This document shows positions 9,119 to 17,322 of a stretch of 64,000 bases of DNA, one piece after another. The stretch is from Leifsonia sp. SCN 70-46. GTDB lineage: Bacteria > Actinomycetota > Actinomycetes > Actinomycetales > Microbacteriaceae. Both the position numbers and the translations under genes were made by a program. Numbering within the stretch: position 1 is the first letter of the stretch; every line of letters begins with the position of its first letter. The stretch lies in NCBI GenBank assembly GCA_001725325.1, contig MEFY01000002.1, positions 372,001-436,000 of the forward strand. The letters are read 5' to 3'. The notes under the pieces are model-generated. The model ran no database searches. It had not been told where the DNA came from and worked only from the letters and a program-made list of their open reading frames with translations.

Positions 9119-9886
9119 ATGCCCCCAGCAGAGTCGCCCCCGCCGAGTGATCGTCCGATCATCGCGTTCTTCGATGTCGACAACACCCTCATGCGCGGCG
9201 CGAGCGTCTACTACGTCGGCCGCGAGGCCTTCCGGCGCGGGCTCATCTCCTGGCGCGACATCGCCCTCTTCGCCTGGCACCAGTTCCGCTTCCTCGCCGT
9301 CGGTGAGAACCGCGAGCACCTCGCGACGGCCAAAGACCGCGCCCTCGGCCTCGTGAGCGGCCACACCGAGGTCGCGCTCGTCGACATGGCCAACGAGATG
9401 TACGAGAGGGATTTCGCGCCCAAGCTGTGGCCCGAGACCGTGGCCCTCACCCAGGCCCACCTCGAGAAGGGCCACGAGGTGTGGCTCATCACGGCGACGC
9501 CGCAGCTCGTCGCCCAGGTCATCGCCGACCGGCTGGGGCTCACGGGCGCCATCGGCACGCGCGTGCAGGCGCTCGACGGTGTCTTCACGGGCGCGCTCGA
9601 CGGCCACGTCATCCACGGCGACGAGAAGGCCGCGGTCGCGCTGCGCTTCGCGAGCGACCGTCAGGCCGACCTCGCGGAGTGCTGGGCCTACTCCGACTCG
9701 AGCAACGACATCCCGCTGCTCACGCTCGTGGGCAACCGCATAGTCGTGAACCCCGACGCGAAGCTGCTCAGCCACGCGCGCTCGCACGACTGGGAGGTGC
9801 TGCCGCTCAAGCGCGCGAGCATCAGGGAGGCGCAGCGCCGCGTGAAGAAGGATGCCCGCGCCGTTAAACGACGAAAGGCGGAGTGA
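9119..9886 (+). CDS. HAD-IB family hydrolase (SerB-like phosphatase)
   Basis: IIAFFDVDNTLMRGAS (DxDxT) and later HAD motifs (AYSDSSNDIPLL). Confidence 0.87.
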   Translation: MPPAESPPPSDRPIIAFFDVDNTLMRGASVYYVGREAFRRGLISWRDIALFAWHQFRFLAVGENREHLATAKDRALGLVSGHTEVALVDMANEMYERDFAPKLWPETVALTQAHLEKGHEVWLITATPQLVAQVIADRLGLTGAIGTRVQALDGVFTGALDGHVIHGDEKAAVALRFASDRQADLAECWAYSDSSNDIPLLTLVGNRIVVNPDAKLLSHARSHDWEVLPLKRASIREAQRRVKKDARAVKRRKAE

Positions 9887-9915
9887 GCCTCGGCCCACCC
9901 CGCCCTCCGGGACGA

Positions 9916-10014
9916 CTACTTCTTGTTGCGACGCTGGTGACGCGTCTTGCGCAGCAGCTTGCGGTGCTTCTTCTTCGCCATCCGCTTGCGGCGCTTCTTG
10001 ATAACAGAACCCAT
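9916..10014 (-). CDS. Ribosomal protein bS22-type / AURKAIP1-COX24 domain small basic protein (32 aa)
   Basis: Reverse-strand translation [32 protein letters not shown]; below the length cut-off of the supplied ORF track. Confidence 0.93.
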   Translation of the reverse strand: MGSVIKKRRKRMAKKKHRKLLRKTRHQRRNKK

Positions 10015-10111
10015 GGGGTACCTCGCAGTGTGTGTGAACGAACCGATCGGCTCGAAATCAGAACCGCGGAAGAATGAACTCACCGAGTCTAGCGCACTGC
10101 GCTAGACAGCC

Positions 10112-10306
10112 CTACCCGACGTCGGAGATGGGTGTCTCGATGGCGGCGACGACTGCCGACTCGGGGATGCGGAACGAGCGGCCGAAACGCACGGCCGGCA
10201 GGTCGCCCGAGTGCACGAGGCGGTAGACGGTCATGTTCGAGACGCGCATCATCTCGGCCACCTCGGCGACCGTGAGGAAGCGCACATCGGACAGGTCACT
10301 CGGCAT
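10112..10306 (-). CDS. Helix-turn-helix (BldC/excisionase-like) DNA-binding protein
   Basis: FLTVAEVAEMMRVSNMTVYRLVHSGDLPAVRFGRSFRIPESAV. Confidence 0.88.
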   Translation of the reverse strand: MPSDLSDVRFLTVAEVAEMMRVSNMTVYRLVHSGDLPAVRFGRSFRIPESAVVAAIETPISDVG

Positions 10307-10424
10307 TTCGGGAACAGCTCCTCGGTGTCATCGTCGCGCACCAGTGTGACTGGAGTGCTAAACGGCAACACTAGGGGGTGAAGTTGAACGGTGTCCACCC
10401 CCGTTCGGGGCGGCCGCAGGGGTG

Positions 10425-10880
10425 CTAGCGGGGCCGTCCGAAGAGCCTGCGGCGGAACGTCCTCGGCAGCGTCCGAGCCACCCGGTGCGCGCTCTCCGCG
10501 GCCCGGCGTCCGATGGTCTCGCCCACGTCGGCTCCCGACCATGCCGCGAACACGGCCGAGCGGCCGTCGTCGAGGGGCACGTCCTCCTCGTCGAGCGAGG
10601 GCTCGAGGTAGGGCCGGATCCAGTCCTCGAGGTCTTCGAGCGGTGCGGGGTCGAGGCGGTAGTAGCGGTGCTGCCCGTCCTCGCGCACGGTCACGAGCCC
10701 GTGGTCGCGCAGCACGCGCAGGTGCTTCGAGACCGTGGGCTGGCTGAGCCCGAGCCGCTCGACCAGGTCGCCGACGCTGATCTCGCCGGCCGCGGCATCG
10801 CGTGCGACTGCCCGTTCGAGCAGGGCCGCCATGACCTCTCGCCTCGTCGGATCGGACACGACGTCGAAGATGTCAGCCAT
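10425..10880 (-). CDS. ArsR family winged-helix transcriptional regulator
   Basis: MADIFDVVSDPTRREVMAALLE...LGLSQPTVSKHLRVLRDHGLVTVREDGQHRYYRLD. Confidence 0.88.
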   Translation of the reverse strand: MADIFDVVSDPTRREVMAALLERAVARDAAAGEISVGDLVERLGLSQPTVSKHLRVLRDHGLVTVREDGQHRYYRLDPAPLEDLEDWIRPYLEPSLDEEDVPLDDGRSAVFAAWSGADVGETIGRRAAESAHRVARTLPRTFRRRLFGRPR

Positions 10881-10918
10881 GCGCCTAGAGTATCGACAGA
10901 CAGATCAGAGGGGTTGGA

Positions 10919-12343
10919 ATGCGCGGCAAACCGATCTCGCGCGATACGCCGTTCGCCCGGATCAGGGACGGGGTCGACGCGTTCATCGCGGCGACGCCCG
11001 CGCGCTTCGCGATCATCATCTTCGCGGGCCTCATCCTCGTCTTCACCGCGCTGTTCTCCCTGCCGCTCTCGACGACGTCGGGCAGGCAGGCGCCCTTCGT
11101 CGACGCGCTGTTCACGGCCGTCTCGGTCATCTGCGTCACGGGCCTCTCGACCGTCGACATGGCGACGTACTGGTCGCCCCTGGGCCACGCGTTCGTCTTC
11201 ATCGGCGTCGAGATCGGCGGCATCGGCGTGCTCACGCTCGCCTCGATCCTCGGGCTCGTGATCAGCCGCAAGCTCGGCCTGCGCCAGAAGCTTCTCGCCG
11301 CGGGCGACGCCAACCCGCTGCGCATCCGCAAAGGGCCCATCGCCGAGGGCCAGGCCGTGCGCCTCGGCGAGACCGGAAGCCTGCTCCTGACCGTCGCGAT
11401 CAGCGCCCTCGTGATCGAGATCGGCGTGGCGATCCTGCTGTTCCCGCGCATGCTGCTCGAGGGGGTGGACCCGTTCAACGCCGCGTGGCAGTCGATCTAC
11501 ATCTCGGCCATGGCGTTCACGAACACGGGCTTCCTGCCGACCTCGGAGGGCCTCGACCCGTACACGGGAGACGTGTGGTTCCTGGGCGCGATCATGATCG
11601 GCGTCATCGCGGGCGCCATCGGCTTCCCCGTCATCTACGTGCTCGCGCGCAACCTGCGCCACCCGCGCCGGTGGTCGCTGCACGTGAAGATGACCATCCT
11701 CACCTTCGGCCTGCTGCTCGTGCTCGGCGCGCTCGCCTACCTCGTGCTCGAGGCCAACAATCCCCGGACGTTCGCCGACTTGGACGCGGGGCAGCGCATC
11801 CTGCAGAGCTTCTTCCTGTCGTCGATGGCGAGATCGGGCGGCTTCTCGACCATCGACATCTCGCACCTGGATGGCTCGAGCCTGCTCGTCACCGACATGC
11901 TCATGTTCATCGGCGGCGGTTCCGCCTCGACCGCGGGCGGCATCAAGGTCACGACCCTCGCGGTGCTGTTCCTCGCGGCGTTCGCCGAGGCGCGGGGCAA
12001 CGACGAGATGGAGGCGTACGAGCGCCGCATCCCGCCGGACGTGCTGCGCCTGGGAGTGAGCGTCGTGCTGTGGGGGGCGACGACGGTCGCCGCAGCCTCG
12101 ATCATCCTGCTGCTCATCACCGACGAGCCGCTGGACTACGTGCTGTTCGACGTCATCAGCGCCTTCGCCACGTGCGGCCTGAGCACGGGGTTCACGCAGA
12201 ACGCGTCCGACGGGGCGCAGTACGTGCTCGCGGCGACCATGTTCCTCGGGCGCATTGGTACCGTGACCCTTGCGGCGGCACTCGCCGCGAGCCAGCGCCG
12301 ACAGCTGTTCAGGCGACCGGAAGAGAGGCCCATCGTTGGTTGA
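10919..12343 (+). CDS. TrkH/KtrB family potassium uptake protein
   Basis: 474 aa, selectivity-filter-like repeats (VICVTGLSTVDM, MAFTNTGFLP, ARSGGFSTIDI, ATCGLSTGFT). Confidence 0.92.
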   Translation: MRGKPISRDTPFARIRDGVDAFIAATPARFAIIIFAGLILVFTALFSLPLSTTSGRQAPFVDALFTAVSVICVTGLSTVDMATYWSPLGHAFVFIGVEIGGIGVLTLASILGLVISRKLGLRQKLLAAGDANPLRIRKGPIAEGQAVRLGETGSLLLTVAISALVIEIGVAILLFPRMLLEGVDPFNAAWQSIYISAMAFTNTGFLPTSEGLDPYTGDVWFLGAIMIGVIAGAIGFPVIYVLARNLRHPRRWSLHVKMTILTFGLLLVLGALAYLVLEANNPRTFADLDAGQRILQSFFLSSMARSGGFSTIDISHLDGSSLLVTDMLMFIGGGSASTAGGIKVTTLAVLFLAAFAEARGNDEMEAYERRIPPDVLRLGVSVVLWGATTVAAASIILLLITDEPLDYVLFDVISAFATCGLSTGFTQNASDGAQYVLAATMFLGRIGTVTLAAALAASQRRQLFRRPEERPIVG

Positions 12344-13007
12344 CAAGATCCCGCATGATGCACCGGTGCTCGTCATCGGCCTCGGGCGCTTCGGCGCCGC
12401 GACCGCGGGCCAGCTGCAGCGCCTCGACCGCGAGGTGCTCGCGGTCGACGAGGATGCCGGGCTCGTGCAGAAGTGGTCGGAGCGCGTGACGCACGCCGTG
12501 CAGGCCGACGCCCGCCAGATCGACGCGCTGCGCCAGATCGGCGCGCAGGACTTCTCCATCGCGGTCGTCGCCGTCGGCTCGTCGATCGAGGCCTCCGTGC
12601 TCATCACGGCGAACCTCGTCGACCTCAAGATCCCGCAGATCTGGGCGAAGGCGATAAGCCAGTCGCACGGCAAGATCCTCGCGCGAATCGGCGCGAACCA
12701 CGTCATCTACCCCGAGGCGGAGGCCGGCGAGCGCGTCGCGCACCTCGTGTCGGGCCGCATGATCGACTTCATCGAGTTCGACGACGACTTCGCGATCGTG
12801 AAGATGTACCCGCCCAAGCCCATCCGGGGGCTCCCGCTCTCCGAGTCGCAGGTGCGCCGCAAGTACGGCATCACCGTCGTGGGCGTGAAGTCGCCGGGCA
12901 AGGACTTCACCTATGCGACCCCGGAGACCGTCGTGTCGAACCACGACCTCGTGATCGTGAGCGGCAACTCGACGGACATCGAGAGGTTCGCGGCGCTCAA
13001 CAGCTAG
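12336..13007 (+). CDS. TrkA/KtrA family potassium uptake regulatory (RCK) protein
   Basis: VLVIGLGRFGAATAGQLQRLDREVLAVDED Rossmann fold; likely TTG start overlapping TrkH end. Confidence 0.88.
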   Translation: MVDKIPHDAPVLVIGLGRFGAATAGQLQRLDREVLAVDEDAGLVQKWSERVTHAVQADARQIDALRQIGAQDFSIAVVAVGSSIEASVLITANLVDLKIPQIWAKAISQSHGKILARIGANHVIYPEAEAGERVAHLVSGRMIDFIEFDDDFAIVKMYPPKPIRGLPLSESQVRRKYGITVVGVKSPGKDFTYATPETVVSNHDLVIVSGNSTDIERFAALNS

Positions 13008-13291
13008 GGCTGGCTGTCGTCCTGCCCCGGTCCGCCCTGGCCCGGTCCGGGTCCGCCGGGGAAGCCGCCCTGGCCGGGGCCGAACTGCGACTGGGCCTGG
13101 CCCGCCGGGAGCAGCGTGCCGACGACGACCCCGCCGCCGAACAGCAGGGCTGCGATCGCCGCTGATGCGAGCGCGACGCCCGCGATGGCGAGGGGGCTGG
13201 TGCGCGGCCGCTCGGCGACCGCGACGGGGGCTACGACGGGAGCGGGCTGCGCCGCGGGCTCCTCGACGGTGTCGATCTTCTTGGTGGGCAT
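13004..13291 (-). CDS. Hypothetical single-TM protein with Gly/Pro/Gln-rich tail
   Basis: 95 aa; TM segment LAIAGVALASAAIAALLFGGGVVVGTL then FGPGQGGFPGGPGPGQGGPGQDD. Confidence 0.6.
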   Translation of the reverse strand: MPTKKIDTVEEPAAQPAPVVAPVAVAERPRTSPLAIAGVALASAAIAALLFGGGVVVGTLLPAGQAQSQFGPGQGGFPGGPGPGQGGPGQDDSQP

Positions 13292-13347
13292 GCGCCCAGC
13301 GTGCGCGCCCGACCTATCGGACGGCTATGAGCACGCCCTGAGATCGC

Positions 13348-14169
13348 TCAGGCGCCCGCGGCCATCTCGCGTGCGCGGGCGAGGGCCGCGGCCGTCGCCC
13401 GGTCGAACATGCCGCTCAGGTCGGCCTCCTGCATGACCCCGATGGCGCGCTCGGTGGTGCCCTTGGGGCTCGTGACCTGGGCGCGCAGCACCTCGGGCTC
13501 CTTGCCCGACGCGAGCAGGAGGTCGACGGAGCCCGCGAAGGTGCCCTGCACGAGCGTCTTCGCCTGCTCGGGCGTGAAGCCCAGGTTCACCGCGGTGCGC
13601 GTGAGCTCCTCCACCAGGTAGAAGACGTAGGCGGGGCCCGAGCCGGAGATCGTGCTGAGGGCGTCGATCTGCGACTCGGGCACCTCGACGACCGTGCCGA
13701 CCGTCTCGAAGAGCGCGACGCCGAGGGCCACCTGCTCGGCAGTCGCGCGCGAGCCCGCGGCGACGCCCGTGACGGCCTTGCCGACGATCGCAGGGGTGTT
13801 GGGCATGGCGCGCAGCACGGGGTTGGGCACGACCGCCTCCATCGCCGCGGTCGTGATGCCCGCCGCGACGCTGATGACGAGGGTGCCAGGGTCGAGCTCG
13901 AGGCTCCGCAGGGTGTCCACGATCATCGCGGGCTTCACGCCGAGCAGCACGATGCCCGCCCCGCGCACGGCTCGCCGGTTGCCGTCGGGCTCCTCCTCCA
14001 GCGCTATCGACTCCACGCCGTCCGCGGCGACGAGCGCGGCCTTCGCGGCCGTGCGGTTGGTGACCCGGATGCCCCCGTCCACGGTCACCGCGGGTGAGAG
14101 CAGCCCGCTCAGGATCGCCCCGCCCATGGAGCCGGCGCCGATGATCGCTATCGAGGGAAGTGTGCTCAC
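13348..14169 (-). CDS. proC: Pyrroline-5-carboxylate reductase
   Basis: IAIIGAGSMGGAILSGLLS, MPNTPAIVGKAVTG, SGSGPAYVFYLVEE. Confidence 0.92.
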   Translation of the reverse strand: MSTLPSIAIIGAGSMGGAILSGLLSPAVTVDGGIRVTNRTAAKAALVAADGVESIALEEEPDGNRRAVRGAGIVLLGVKPAMIVDTLRSLELDPGTLVISVAAGITTAAMEAVVPNPVLRAMPNTPAIVGKAVTGVAAGSRATAEQVALGVALFETVGTVVEVPESQIDALSTISGSGPAYVFYLVEELTRTAVNLGFTPEQAKTLVQGTFAGSVDLLLASGKEPEVLRAQVTSPKGTTERAIGVMQEADLSGMFDRATAAALARAREMAAGA

Positions 14170-14192
14170 GGCATCATCCTAGGATTGAGCGC

Positions 14193-15158
14193 ATGAGCGC
14201 ATCGGGTGGCGGCAGGGCAATCATCGCGGCACTTCTCGCGAACCTCGGGATCGCGGTGGCCAAGTTCGTGGGCTTCCTCGTCTCCGGTTCCACGTCGATG
14301 CTCGCCGAGAGCGTGCACTCCCTCGCCGACACCGGCAACCAGGGGCTCCTGCTGCTGGGCGGCCGCAAGTCGCGCAAGCGCGCGGACGACTCCCACCCGT
14401 TCGGCTACGGCCGCGAGCGCTACGTCTACGCGTTCGTCGTGTCGATCATCCTGTTCTCGGTCGGCGGCGTGTTCTCGATCTACGAGGGCATCGAGAAGAT
14501 CCAGCACGCGAACGACCACGCGCTCGAGAACCCGATAGTGCCGCTCGTCATCCTCGTCGTCGCGATCGGGCTCGAGAGCTTCTCGCTGCGCACCGCCATC
14601 CGCGAGTCGAACCACGTGCGCGGCAAGCAGGGCTGGATCTCGTTCATCCGTCACGCCAAGGCCCCCGAGCTCCCCGTCGTCCTGCTCGAGGATGTCGCGG
14701 CCCTCACCGGCCTCGTCTTCGCCTTCGCGGGCGTGGGCCTCACGACCCTCACCCACAACGGCATCTTCGACGCGATCGGCACCCTGCTCATCGGCCTGCT
14801 GCTCGTCGCGGTCGCCGTCATCCTCGGCATCGAGACGAAGAGCCTGCTCGTGGGCGAGGGCGCGACCGCCTCGGACGTCGACAAGATCCGCGCGGCGATC
14901 AACGGGCACGCCGACGTCGAGGCGCTCATCCACATGAAGACGCTCTACCTGGGGCCGGACGAGCTGCTCGTGGCCGCCAAGCTCGCGTTCGCGAAGTCGA
15001 AGAAGCTCGCGGACGTCGCGTCGTCGATCAATGCCGTCGAGGCCGCGATCCGCGAGGCCGTGCCGATCGCGCGCGTCATCTACCTCGAGCCCGACGTCTA
15101 CATGCCCAAGAGCGCGCACCCGACGACCGACGCGATCGTCATCAAGTCGTCGGACTGA
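14193..15158 (+). CDS. Cation diffusion facilitator family transporter
   Basis: VAKFVGFLVSGSTSMLAESVHSLADTGNQGLLLLGGRKSRK plus C-terminal cytoplasmic domain. Confidence 0.9.
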   Translation: MSASGGGRAIIAALLANLGIAVAKFVGFLVSGSTSMLAESVHSLADTGNQGLLLLGGRKSRKRADDSHPFGYGRERYVYAFVVSIILFSVGGVFSIYEGIEKIQHANDHALENPIVPLVILVVAIGLESFSLRTAIRESNHVRGKQGWISFIRHAKAPELPVVLLEDVAALTGLVFAFAGVGLTTLTHNGIFDAIGTLLIGLLLVAVAVILGIETKSLLVGEGATASDVDKIRAAINGHADVEALIHMKTLYLGPDELLVAAKLAFAKSKKLADVASSINAVEAAIREAVPIARVIYLEPDVYMPKSAHPTTDAIVIKSSD

Positions 15159-15611
15159 TCAGCGGCGGGACTCGAAGAACTCCCGCAGCAGCGCCGCCGA
15201 CTCCTCGGCGGCGACCCCCGCGACGACCTCGACGCGGTGCGGCAGCCTGCGGTCGCGCAGCACGTCGAGCACGCTCCCGACGGCGCCCGCCTTCTCGTCC
15301 CACGCCCCGAAGACGACGCGCGGGATGCGTGCCTGCAGGATCGCCCCCGCGCACATCGTGCACGGCTCGAGGGTGACCACGAGCGTCGTGTCCTCGAGGT
15401 GCCACGTCCCGCGCGCCTCGGCGGCGGCGCGGATGGCGAGCACCTCGGCGTGGGCGGTCGGATCGTGGCTGAGCTCGCGCTCGTTGCGGCCCACGGAGAG
15501 GCGCGTGCCGTCGGCATCCAGCACCATCGCGGCCACGGGCACGTCGCCCGTCGCGAGGGCGAGCCGCGCCTCGGCGAGGGCCTCGGACATCCACACGTCG
15601 TATCCGGTCAC
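15159..15611 (-). CDS. tadA: tRNA-specific adenosine deaminase (nucleoside deaminase)
   Basis: HAEVLAIRAAAE and LEPCTMCAGAILQARI zinc motifs. Confidence 0.9.
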   Translation of the reverse strand: MTGYDVWMSEALAEARLALATGDVPVAAMVLDADGTRLSVGRNERELSHDPTAHAEVLAIRAAAEARGTWHLEDTTLVVTLEPCTMCAGAILQARIPRVVFGAWDEKAGAVGSVLDVLRDRRLPHRVEVVAGVAAEESAALLREFFESRR

Positions 15612-15625
15612 AGTAGATTGAGCCT

Positions 15626-16258
15626 ATGCGAGTACACGTTGCCGACCACCCGCTCATCACGCACAAGCTCACCGTGCTGCGGGACAAGAACACGCCGTCT
15701 CCCACGTTCCGCGCCCTCGCCGAGGAGCTCATGACGCTCCTCGCCTACGAGGCGACCCGCAACGTGCGCACGCGCGAGGTCGAGATCGAGACTCCCGTCA
15801 CGACGACCAAGGGGCTCGCGATCAGCGACCCGCGGCCGCTCGTCGTGCCCATCCTGCGCGCCGGGCTCGGCATGCTCGAGGGCATGGTCAAGCTCATCCC
15901 CACGGCCGAGGTCGGCTTCCTCGGCATGGTGCGCGACGAGGAGACCCTGCAGCCGACGACGTACGCGCAGCGACTGCCGGAGGACCTCTCCGACCGCCAG
16001 TGCTTCATCCTCGACCCCATGCTCGCCACGGGCGGCTCGCTCATCGGCGCCATCGAGTTCCTCTTCGAGCGCGGCGCGAAGGATGTCACGGCCGTCTGCC
16101 TCATCGGAGCCCCCGAGGGCGTGGCTGCCGTCGAGAAGGCCACGGAGGGCCGCGAGGTCACCGTCGTGCTCGGCGCTCTCGACGAGCGCCTCAACGAGGT
16201 CGGCTACATCGTGCCGGGCCTCGGCGACGCGGGCGACCGCCTCTACGGCACCGTGTAA
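15626..16258 (+). CDS. upp: Uracil phosphoribosyltransferase
   Basis: [52 protein letters not shown]. Confidence 0.95.
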   Translation: MRVHVADHPLITHKLTVLRDKNTPSPTFRALAEELMTLLAYEATRNVRTREVEIETPVTTTKGLAISDPRPLVVPILRAGLGMLEGMVKLIPTAEVGFLGMVRDEETLQPTTYAQRLPEDLSDRQCFILDPMLATGGSLIGAIEFLFERGAKDVTAVCLIGAPEGVAAVEKATEGREVTVVLGALDERLNEVGYIVPGLGDAGDRLYGTV

Positions 16259-16300
16259 CGCAGCTTGCGTTTCTTGCGCAGATGCAAGATAGTTGCAGGC

Positions 16301-16378
16301 ATGACTGTTCGTGCGATCGCCCCGACCTCCTTCGAGGTGCGCGAGAGCATGGTCATGTGTTGTCGAATGTGTGCCTAG
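16301..16378 (+). CDS. Candidate Cys-rich leader peptide (25 aa), probably leaderless
   Basis: ATG...TAG reading MTVRAIAPTSFEVRESMVMCCRMCA*; TTGCGT-N17-GATAGT then 7 nt to ATG; lies in the 5' leader of the next regulator gene. Confidence 0.5.
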   Translation: MTVRAIAPTSFEVRESMVMCCRMCA

Positions 16379-16537
16379 CAGGCGCTCGTTTCGTCGGGTT
16401 CCGTTCGCCTTAGGGCGGAACTCCCGGGCCCCAGTCCTCATAACGGCTGGCTACCGCTTCGCATGACCGCAGTACCCGAAGGATCACAACCTCATCATCA
16501 GAGGCCCTTCACCCCACAACTAAGGATTCCCAGGACC

Positions 16538-17236
16538 ATGTCCATCGCCTCTCTCGACCGCGCTCCCCTCTCGCCCGTCGCCCCGGCTCCGGCCGCCACC
16601 GCGACCCCGACCCCACGCCGCCTGCAGGCCGTGCCCACCGGCACGGAGGCCCGCGGCTTCGCCCTCTACGTCGGCCTCGACGAGTTCAAGGCCCTCGACT
16701 CCGGCACCGACCTCAGCGCCGTCGTCGAGCAGCTCAAGAGCCTCCTCACCCAGCTCGTCCCGTCCGCGGAGAGCTACGCGGCCGTGGCCCTCGCCCCTGT
16801 CGGCGCCGGCGGCCGCGACCTCGAGGTCGTGCGCCTCGCGCTGCAGGACCCGGCCGCGCTCGCCCGCCACCGCCAGGCTCCCGAGGAGCCCGAGAAGGTG
16901 CGCACGGGCGTCGTCATCGACATCTCGCGCAAGCGCGTCGCCCTCGACGGCGACACCGCCCCGCTCACCTACAAGGAGTTCGAGCTGCTGCAGTACCTCG
17001 TGCTGCGCGAGGGCCGCACGATCGACCGCGCGGAGCTCATCTCGTCGCTGTGGTCGGCGGCGGATGACGAGATCCCCAACGAGCGCACCATCGACGTGCA
17101 CGTGCGCCGCCTGCGCGCCAAGCTCGGCGACTACGAGGACATCGTGCGCACCGTGCGCGGCGTCGGCTATCGCTTCGACCGCCACGCCGACGTGCAGATC
17201 CGCCAGGCGACGACCCCGAGCCCCGACTTCTTCTAG
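16538..17236 (+). CDS. Orphan winged helix-turn-helix (OmpR/PhoB-type effector domain) regulator without a receiver domain
   Basis: TYKEFELLQYLVLREGRTIDRAELISSLW...NERTIDVHVRRLRAKLGDYEDIVRTVRGVGYRFD; ATG 16538 chosen, in-frame ATG 16463 possible. Confidence 0.85.
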   Translation: MSIASLDRAPLSPVAPAPAATATPTPRRLQAVPTGTEARGFALYVGLDEFKALDSGTDLSAVVEQLKSLLTQLVPSAESYAAVALAPVGAGGRDLEVVRLALQDPAALARHRQAPEEPEKVRTGVVIDISRKRVALDGDTAPLTYKEFELLQYLVLREGRTIDRAELISSLWSAADDEIPNERTIDVHVRRLRAKLGDYEDIVRTVRGVGYRFDRHADVQIRQATTPSPDFF

Positions 17237-17305
17237 GAGCGCCGTGCTCTAGGAGAGCGATGGTGTTCCAGAAGCGCAGGCTTCGTCGCGATTGTCGGCG
17301 CCCCA

Positions 17306-17322
17306 TGTGTACATTGTTCACA
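17306..17322. promoter_or_regulatory. 17-bp near-perfect palindrome TGTGTACATTGTTCACA abutting the MFS start codon
   Basis: Only one mismatched pair plus the centre; contains -10-like TACATT (17310-17315) and ends at the A of ATG. Confidence 0.6.

Noticed and set aside
10691-12706. 671-aa minus-strand ORF opposite trkH
   Set aside because: His/Arg/Glu-rich antisense artefact; trkH on the plus strand has clear family motifs.
13010-13090. GGXP-rich repeats at the end of the small membrane protein as a possible functional DNA repeat
   Set aside because: Short codon-level Gly/Pro/Gln degeneracy within a plausible CDS; no long exact tandem unit.
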